Source of the DNA: Fidelibacterota bacterium
GTDB lineage: Bacteria; Fidelibacterota; Fidelibacteria; Fidelibacterales; Fidelibacteraceae
Assembly (NCBI GenBank): GCA_016937825.1
Contig: JAFGVT010000007.1
Span: forward strand, 1-8,627
Length of the DNA stretch: 8,627 nt
Direction of reading: 5' to 3'
Below, in pieces: positions 4,873 to 8,627 of this stretch. The notes under the pieces are model-generated. The model was not told the origin of the DNA, made no database searches, and saw nothing but the letters and a program-made list of their open reading frames with translations. The position numbers were made by a program, and so were the translations under genes. The number at the start of each line of letters is the position of its first letter. Position 1 is the first letter of the stretch.

Positions 4873-6614
4873 GAGAATACGACGTGATCATTGTCGGCGC
4901 AGGAATGGCCGGACTTCGGGCTGCTGTCGGAACGGTAAAACGCGGCCTGAAAGTCGCAGTGATCACCAAAGTGCATCCCTTGCGTTCCCACAGTGTTGCC
5001 GCCTCCGGGGGCATCAATGCGGTCCTGCCGCAAAACGGGGAGGCGCATCAGCCCTCCGATTCCATAGAGCAGCATTACCGGGACACCCTTGAGTGTGGCT
5101 ATAACTTGTCCGAACCGGAAGCCGTGGAGATCCTGGTTTCCCGTGCTCCGGGGATGATCCGGGAAATGGAACGCTGGGGCTGCCTGTTCTCGCGGGAAAA
5201 GGACGATCGCATCGCCGTTCGAAACATGGGAGGCGCGACATTTCCCCGGACCGTTTACGCCTCGGATAAAACGGGTCATGCGATGATGAACACCCTCTAC
5301 GAGCAATGCGTCCGCCTGAGACAGAACAAACCCGATCAGCTGCGCTTTTTTGAAGAATGGTTCGTCACGAAACTGCTGGTTCTGAACAATACGGTTGCAG
5401 GGGTCGTTGCGCTTGAGATCGCTACCGGCAAAATGGAAATATTCAGCGCCAAAAGCGTCATCTGGGCAACGGGAGGAAGCGGCAGGATTTACGGAAGCAC
5501 ATCGAACCCGCTGACCAATTCCGGCTGGGGGCTTGCGGTTCCGCTCTATGCCGGCGCTGCCCTGATGGACATTGAATTCGTTCAATTCCACCCGACACAG
5601 TTGTCGGGCACCCACATCCTAATCACCGAAGCCGCAAGGGGAGAGGGGGCGGTGCTGCTGAATCTCAAGGGAGAGCGGTTCCTGGGGTCGTACGAAGATT
5701 CAAAACGGAACATGGAATTATCTTCACGGGATATCGTCAGCCGGAACATTCGCAGGGAGATCCTTGCCGGAAGGGGTGTCAATGCCACCTGCGTTCATCT
5801 CGACATGCAGGGCATTGGATCCCGGAACATTAAGAAACGCCTTCCGGGAGTCCGGGAACTGTGCAAAACCTATGCCAATCTCGATCCGGTACGGCAGCTG
5901 ATCCCCGTAACCCCGGGGCAACACTACACCATCGGCGGCATCCATACGAATGAAAAGGCGGAAACGGGAATTAACGGATTTTTTGCTGCGGGGGAGTGCG
6001 CCTGCGCGGGAATTCACGGCGCCAACAGAATGGGGGGCAATTCCCTGCTCGAGACCCTTGTGTTCGGCGAGATCGCCTCATCGGGAGTTGCAGAATATAT
6101 TTCGCAAAAACATGGCCGGATCCCGAACAAGCAGTACTTTGAAAATGCCTTTGAGGATGAAAAGAACAAGATCTGTGCGTTATTGGAACGCAACGGCAAG
6201 ACAAGGCCTGCGGAGATACGGGACAGGATGCAGGCCGCGATGGATGAATTCGCAGGAATTTACCGGGACGGAATGGGGCTTGTCGAAGCCGGCAAGATCA
6301 TAAAGGAACTGAAGAACACCTACCGGGATGATCTGGGCGTGGACGGAAAAGAGCTGAGGGTAAATTACGGACTGATCGATGCGATCGAGCTCAGGGGCAG
6401 CCTGGATATCGCGGACATTATCATTCAGGCGGCATTAAAAAGGAATGAGAGTATCGGCGTTCATTTCAGGAATGATTTCCCCAGCCGGAAAAGCCGTCCG
6501 CGGCATTCCCTTGTCCGCCTGCAAAAAGGAAAGATCAGGATCCACTATCTGCCGGTCAGGGATAAGAAAAACCTGTTTGATCTGCTTCCGTCGGTGTGGA
6601 AGACAAAGAAATGA
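4869..6614 (+). CDS. sdhA: Succinate dehydrogenase flavoprotein subunit
   Basis: The 581-residue catalytic subunit, of normal length, which oxidises succinate to fumarate on covalently bound FAD at the cytoplasmic face. Visible in order are the Rossmann motif VGAGMAG (9-15); RSHSVAASGG (39-48) with His41 as the FAD-linked histidine; the substrate-site QFHPT (His241); ARGEGA with Arg257, matching proton-shuttle Arg286 of E. coli SdhA; HYTIGG (His352); and GANRMGGNSLL with Arg387. The C-terminal helical domain ends in VHFRNDFP. The frame extends 50 codons further upstream, but that part overlaps sdhC out of frame; the ATG at 4869 sits in an ATGA overlap with the sdhC stop and begins MREYDVIIVGAG as expected. 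The sequence does not decide between succinate dehydrogenase and fumarate reductase in vivo, though E. coli-type SdhC/SdhD anchors favour the former. Its TGA overlaps the sdhB ATG. Confidence 0.96.
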   Translation: MREYDVIIVGAGMAGLRAAVGTVKRGLKVAVITKVHPLRSHSVAASGGINAVLPQNGEAHQPSDSIEQHYRDTLECGYNLSEPEAVEILVSRAPGMIREMERWGCLFSREKDDRIAVRNMGGATFPRTVYASDKTGHAMMNTLYEQCVRLRQNKPDQLRFFEEWFVTKLLVLNNTVAGVVALEIATGKMEIFSAKSVIWATGGSGRIYGSTSNPLTNSGWGLAVPLYAGAALMDIEFVQFHPTQLSGTHILITEAARGEGAVLLNLKGERFLGSYEDSKRNMELSSRDIVSRNIRREILAGRGVNATCVHLDMQGIGSRNIKKRLPGVRELCKTYANLDPVRQLIPVTPGQHYTIGGIHTNEKAETGINGFFAAGECACAGIHGANRMGGNSLLETLVFGEIASSGVAEYISQKHGRIPNKQYFENAFEDEKNKICALLERNGKTRPAEIRDRMQAAMDEFAGIYRDGMGLVEAGKIIKELKNTYRDDLGVDGKELRVNYGLIDAIELRGSLDIADIIIQAALKRNESIGVHFRNDFPSRKSRPRHSLVRLQKGKIRIHYLPVRDKKNLFDLLPSVWKTKK

Positions 6615-7288
6615 AAGAAAAATACTACAAGATAGCCGTGTTTCGTTTTGATCCGCTCAAGGACACCGCTCACCGTTTTGACCATTATACGGTCCCGGCA
6701 TCGAAGGCAAACACCGTTCTGGACGCCTTGATCTACATCCGTGACTACATCGACGGAACGCTTGCTTTCCGCGCATCCTGCCGCCAGGGACGCTGCGGAT
6801 CCTGCGCCATGCATATCAACGGACGTTACGGGCTGGCCTGCGAGGTCCGCCTTGTTCCGGGACAAAACAGGGTCCGGCCGCTGGGTCAAATGCCGATCAT
6901 TAAAGACCTTATGGTCGATATGGAACGGTTCTGGGAAAAATATGAAGCGATCAAACCCTATCTTGTGCGCAGATCAAACGAGGCGGCGCAGACCTACGCC
7001 AACCGGCGAAAAATCGAGAAGACCGTCGATTGTATTCTCTGCGGAGCCTGTTTTTCGGCCTGCATGATGACAGGAATGAATTCAGGATTTCACGGTCCTG
7101 CGGCCTTTGTGGTCATGAACCGTTTTTTGCTTGATGAGCGTGACGCTCTCAGAGACCAGCGGCTGGAGATCGTAAAAGGGGAGAACGGCGTGTTCCGCTG
7201 CCACAGCATGTACAATTGCAACGAAGCCTGTCCGAAAAATATCAAACCGGCCGAAAATATATTGGAAATAAAGAAGAATATCGATTAA
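6611..7288 (+). CDS. sdhB: Succinate dehydrogenase iron-sulfur subunit
   Basis: The 225-residue electron-transfer subunit that carries electrons from FAD to quinone through three clusters, all of whose cysteines are present. The plant-type ferredoxin domain binds [2Fe-2S] with Cys57, 62, 65 and 77 (SCRQGRCGSC...ACEV). The C-terminal domain holds [4Fe-4S] on Cys141, 144, 147 and 207 and [3Fe-4S] on Cys151, 197 and 203. FRCHSMYNC and ACPKNIKP are classic SdhB. Cys151 is followed by Met, where the family usually has Pro. A GTG start at 6596 is possible, but the ATG at 6611 forms the same ATGA overlap with the preceding stop as the other junctions and has GGAAG upstream. The next gene follows after 39 bases with no terminator. 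Confidence 0.95.
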   Translation: MKEKYYKIAVFRFDPLKDTAHRFDHYTVPASKANTVLDALIYIRDYIDGTLAFRASCRQGRCGSCAMHINGRYGLACEVRLVPGQNRVRPLGQMPIIKDLMVDMERFWEKYEAIKPYLVRRSNEAAQTYANRRKIEKTVDCILCGACFSACMMTGMNSGFHGPAAFVVMNRFLLDERDALRDQRLEIVKGENGVFRCHSMYNCNEACPKNIKPAENILEIKKNID

Positions 7289-7315
7289 ATTTGCCTGATG
7301 ACAAAATAATCATTG

Positions 7316-7321
7316 AAGGAG
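7316..7321 (+). promoter_or_regulatory. Shine-Dalgarno site fixing a TTG start
   Basis: AAGGAG lies 6 bases before TTG at 7328-7330. No ATG or GTG in this frame is nearby, and the protein reads as a normal MmgE/PrpD N-terminus from this TTG. It is the strongest ribosome-binding site in the window and compensates for the weak start codon. Confidence 0.8.
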
Positions 7322-7327
7322 TTGCTC

Positions 7328-8627
7328 TTGGAAAAATCCATCAGTCGCCGGATCGCGGAGTTCGCAGTAAACTTGAACTATGAGGATCTGCCGGAAAGCG
7401 TTGTTTTTGAAGTAAAACGGTATCTCTATGATTCGATCGGATGCGCTTTGGGCAGCATGCATACCAAAGATGTAACTATCATGAAAGATATTTATTCGGA
7501 TATGGGCGGAAAGGAAGAAGCGACGGTTTTCGGGTTCGGGCTTAAGCTGCCCGCCGTCAACGCCGGTTTGCTGAATGCGCTGATGATCCGGTCGCTGGAC
7601 TTCAATGATATCTATTGGAAAGAAGATCCCTCGCACCCTTCCGATATCATTCCGGCCGCTTTGGCAATGGCGGAACGCGTTAACGCCTCGATGAAGGAGG
7701 TGATCGTCGCCATTGTGCTGGCCTACGAGTTTGAACAGCGGATGTGTGAATTCGCAAAACCCGGCGTCCGGGAGCGGAAATGGCATCATGCGACCCTGAC
7801 CCAGTTCGTATCGCCGATCGTCGCCGGTAAGATATTGGGACTGAGCGTTGATCAGATGGTGAACGCCATCGGGATCAGCGCCTGTCACAATCACACCATC
7901 GGATGCCCGACCGCGGGAAAACTGACCATGATGAAGAACACCGTCGATCCGATGTCGACGCAGGCGGGGATCCTGGCCGCATTGATGGCGGAGAAGGGAT
8001 ATTCAGGCACCGAGGCGATCTTCGAAGGCAAGGAAGGCCTTATGGATGTTTTCGGTCCCGACTGGGATATTAATGCGCTGATCGGAGATCTTGGAAAAAA
8101 ATTCAAGATCCTTGAATGTTCCATGAAAGCATTCCCGACCGAAGCGTTGACCCATACCCATATTTCAGCCACGATCAAGATCATCAGCGAACAGGATATC
8201 CACTACCGGGATATTGAATCCGTTACGATCACAACGATCGCAAGAGCCTGTGATATTCTTTTTGATCCCCACAAATACCGTCCGAATTCCCGGGAAACCG
8301 CCGACCACAGCCTGCCGTATTGCGTTGCATGCGCCCTGGTCGACCGGCAGGTGACGACGCGCAGCTTCGACGATGAAAAGATCAAGGACCCCCGTATCTG
8401 GGAGGTGATCGATAAGATCCACGGAGTGGCCTCGCAGGAATTCGAAAAGATGTTTCCCGCGAAACAGCCCTCAAAGGTGTCGATCCTGTTAAAGAACGGC
8501 AAAGAATATTCCATGTACCTTGAATATCCTAAGGGTGATCCCCGTGAACCGATGACCCAGGCGGACCTTGATGCAAAGGTACAGGCTTTATGCGGCGACA
8601 ACTATGAGATCGAGACGCTGAAAAAGA
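7328..8627 (+). CDS. MmgE/PrpD family protein, 2-methylcitrate dehydratase-like (3' end cut)
   Basis: The frame is open for 433 codons to the window edge; family members run about 440-500 residues, so little is missing. The family includes PrpD/MmgE, which dehydrates 2-methylcitrate to 2-methyl-cis-aconitate in the propionate-degrading methylcitrate cycle, and cis-aconitate decarboxylase. Visible signs are an N-terminal all-helical domain with LDFNDIYW (90-97) and SHPSDIIPAALAMAE (102-116) at the active-site edge, KWHHATLTQF (151-160), the helix GKILGLSVDQMVNAIGIS (167-184), then FPTEALTHTHI (269-279) and the family signature RETADHSLPYCVACALVD (322-339). The start is TTG behind AAGGAG. It follows sdhB by 39 bases with no terminator and is probably in the same transcript. 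The methylcitrate cycle releases succinate, the Sdh substrate, which makes the pairing sensible. The family is sure; the exact substrate is not, since no prpB or prpC is in view. Confidence 0.88.
   Translation, partial: MEKSISRRIAEFAVNLNYEDLPESVVFEVKRYLYDSIGCALGSMHTKDVTIMKDIYSDMGGKEEATVFGFGLKLPAVNAGLLNALMIRSLDFNDIYWKEDPSHPSDIIPAALAMAERVNASMKEVIVAIVLAYEFEQRMCEFAKPGVRERKWHHATLTQFVSPIVAGKILGLSVDQMVNAIGISACHNHTIGCPTAGKLTMMKNTVDPMSTQAGILAALMAEKGYSGTEAIFEGKEGLMDVFGPDWDINALIGDLGKKFKILECSMKAFPTEALTHTHISATIKIISEQDIHYRDIESVTITTIARACDILFDPHKYRPNSRETADHSLPYCVACALVDRQVTTRSFDDEKIKDPRIWEVIDKIHGVASQEFEKMFPAKQPSKVSILLKNGKEYSMYLEYPKGDPREPMTQADLDAKVQALCGDNYEIETLKK

Noticed and set aside
4833..5615. Minus-strand open frame of 260 codons opposite sdhA
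   Set aside because: Antisense shadow of a complete, conserved SdhA; no recognisable domain and no ribosome-binding site.
7289..7327. Possible terminator between sdhB and the PrpD-family gene (TGAT...ATCA)
   Set aside because: Only a 4-bp AT-rich stem without a T run; the gap looks like an ordinary operon spacer.
7310..8601. Minus-strand open frames opposite the MmgE/PrpD gene
   Set aside because: The plus strand holds a continuous 433-codon frame with a strong ribosome-binding site and family signatures; the minus frames are shadows.
1..8627. CRISPR array, insertion sequence, prophage, toxin-antitoxin or defence system
   Set aside because: No regularly spaced direct repeats, terminal inverted repeats, transposase, phage or toxin-like genes were seen; the two tRNA genes show no attached integrase or duplicated 3' end in the window.

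Overview
The window is bacterial chromosomal DNA with an ordinary housekeeping and central-metabolism gene set. It is moderately GC-rich in genes and AT-rich between them. The tRNA-Gly(CCC) resembles E. coli glyU. No CCA is encoded at either tRNA 3' end, and a DsbD and a four-subunit succinate dehydrogenase indicate a respiring bacterium, probably Gram-negative in envelope. I cannot name the phylum with confidence; an FCB-type lineage is only a guess.

Left half (1-2195), all on the minus strand. In transcription order: tRNA-Gly(GCC) with a good sigma70-type promoter and a clear intrinsic terminator; then an AlaA-like alanine aminotransferase with its own promoter; then tRNA-Gly(CCC) only 8 bases after the aminotransferase stop; then a gene-free stretch (465-700) holding a cluster of CCGG palindromes and two weak terminator-like hairpins; then the first 154 codons of the ribosome-associated GTPase TypA/BipA, cut by the window edge.

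Right half (2305-8627), all on the plus strand and divergent from the left half. First comes a complete DsbD, which carries electrons from cytoplasmic thioredoxin to the periplasm. After a 70-base AT-rich gap comes the operon sdhD-sdhC-sdhA-sdhB, with the two haem-b membrane anchors before the flavoprotein and iron-sulfur subunits; each junction is a 4-base ATGA overlap. Thirty-nine bases after sdhB, with no terminator, a MmgE/PrpD-family gene begins at TTG behind a strong Shine-Dalgarno sequence and runs off the window nearly complete.

How they fit together: Sdh oxidises succinate to fumarate and reduces quinone. PrpD-type enzymes dehydrate 2-methylcitrate in propionate breakdown, a route that yields succinate and pyruvate. 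The aminotransferase on the opposite strand links pyruvate to alanine. I see no CRISPR array, insertion sequence, phage gene, toxin-antitoxin pair or defence system, and no undescribed system. The points worth a second look are modest: a glycine tRNA tied to an aminotransferase transcript, a palindrome cluster before typA, a near-leaderless sdh operon start, and changed quinone-site and iron-sulfur-cluster residues in the Sdh complex.
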